Shown here in pieces: positions 5,181-5,397 of a stretch of 5,397 bases of DNA. The DNA is from Patescibacteria group bacterium. Its GTDB lineage: Bacteria > Patescibacteriota > Doudnabacteria > UBA920. The stretch is from NCBI GenBank assembly GCA_023487095.1, contig JAMDEL010000021.1:1-5397 (forward strand). The letters are read 5' to 3'. The notes below the pieces were generated by a model. The model ran no database searches. It was not told where the DNA came from and saw nothing but the letters and a program-made list of their open reading frames with translations. The position numbers and the translations under genes are program-made. Position 1 is the stretch's first letter, and each line of letters opens with the position of its first letter.

Positions 5181-5397
5181 TTAGCGGCCTAAAAGCCTGG
5201 CTCCGGCGCGGGCAAGCTTATAAGCCCAATACCCCGACTTACTATATATTGCATCATATGCGCCTGAGTACTCCAAAACTTTACCACCAAAGCCGGCCTT
5301 AAACCGGGCAAAGCCCGCGGCCTTGCCGGAGGCGGTTTCCAGTCCCCAAAAGTCGTAAAATTTCAAACCCCTTGCTTTGGCGTCCAGCATGGCCTGC
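5181..5397 (-). CDS. FemA/FemB-family peptidoglycan aminoacyltransferase, C-terminal part (cut by window edge)
   Basis: FemAB (Fem/MurM-type) proteins move amino acids from aminoacyl-tRNA onto the stem peptide of lipid-linked peptidoglycan precursor, building the cross-bridge at the cytoplasmic membrane face. The visible 71 residues are the end of the second GNAT-like domain. They carry the hallmark run QAMLDAKARGLKFYDFWGLE, then GFARFKAGFGG, which matches the family's GxxxFKxGFGG, and VLEYSGAYD before a helical, basic tail ending in LLGR. The frame stays open to the right edge, so the start and about 250 further residues lie outside the window. The methionine at 5390 is internal, not a start. 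The amino acid donated cannot be told from this part. It converges with the Clp-like gene on a shared terminator. With the MurE-like ligase it gives the window two peptidoglycan-precursor enzymes. Confidence 0.88.
   Translation of the reverse strand, partial: QAMLDAKARGLKFYDFWGLETASGKAAGFARFKAGFGGKVLEYSGAYDAIYSKSGYWAYKLARAGARLLGR

Noticed and set aside
1..5397. CRISPR arrays, tRNA or rRNA genes, insertion sequences
   Set aside because: I found no regularly spaced repeats, no cloverleaf-type sequence with a conserved T-loop, no transposase motifs and no terminal inverted repeats. Nearly all bases are explained by six genes and three short intergenic regions.

Overview
The window looks like a piece of a Candidate Phyla Radiation (Patescibacteria, Parcubacteria-like) genome. 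This is an inference from gene style, with no rRNA or marker gene to confirm it. The pointers are a Mur ligase lacking its N-terminal substrate domain, a TsaB reduced to its N-terminal half, a membrane-anchored and partly degenerate Clp-type ATPase, very tight gene packing and weak or absent Shine-Dalgarno sites. Base composition is near 50% GC. TAA, TAG and TGA all appear to act as stops.

Layout from left to right. (1) Bases 1-405 hold the C-terminal part of an ABC-2 type export permease on the + strand. Its 5' side is broken: an in-frame TGA lies at 7-9, and the first ~75 bases read better as coding on the minus strand. (2) A perfect 28-bp palindrome with flanking A and T runs (409-436) forms a two-way terminator between the permease and the convergent minus-strand operon. 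(3) That operon, read leftward, is a MurE-like Mur ligase (2054-750) followed 5 bp later by a short TsaB (744-436). (4) Bases 2055-2132 are a compact divergent promoter region with overlapping promoters and two inverted repeats. The leftward -10 box sits so close to the murE ATG that a leaderless mRNA is expected. (5) A rightward two-gene operon follows: a 111-residue membrane protein (2133-2468) and, overlapping it by 8 bp, an 891-residue Clp-type AAA+ protein with two N-terminal membrane helices (2461-5136). (6) A second two-way terminator (5145-5174) separates it from the convergent, window-truncated 3' end of a FemA/FemB-type aminoacyltransferase (5181-5397).

Two functional themes can be read. 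The Mur ligase and the FemAB protein both belong to peptidoglycan precursor assembly (stem peptide and cross-bridge), and TsaB belongs to tRNA t6A modification. The most interesting unit is the rightward operon. The Clp-like protein keeps a complete second ATPase ring (D2) but has lost key residues in the first (D1: Walker A Lys to Arg, Walker B DE to ED, no arginine fingers). It also lacks the aromatic pore-loop motifs in both rings and has no middle domain. With its membrane anchor and a co-translated small membrane partner, it looks like a specialised membrane AAA+ machine rather than an ordinary ClpC/ClpB unfoldase.
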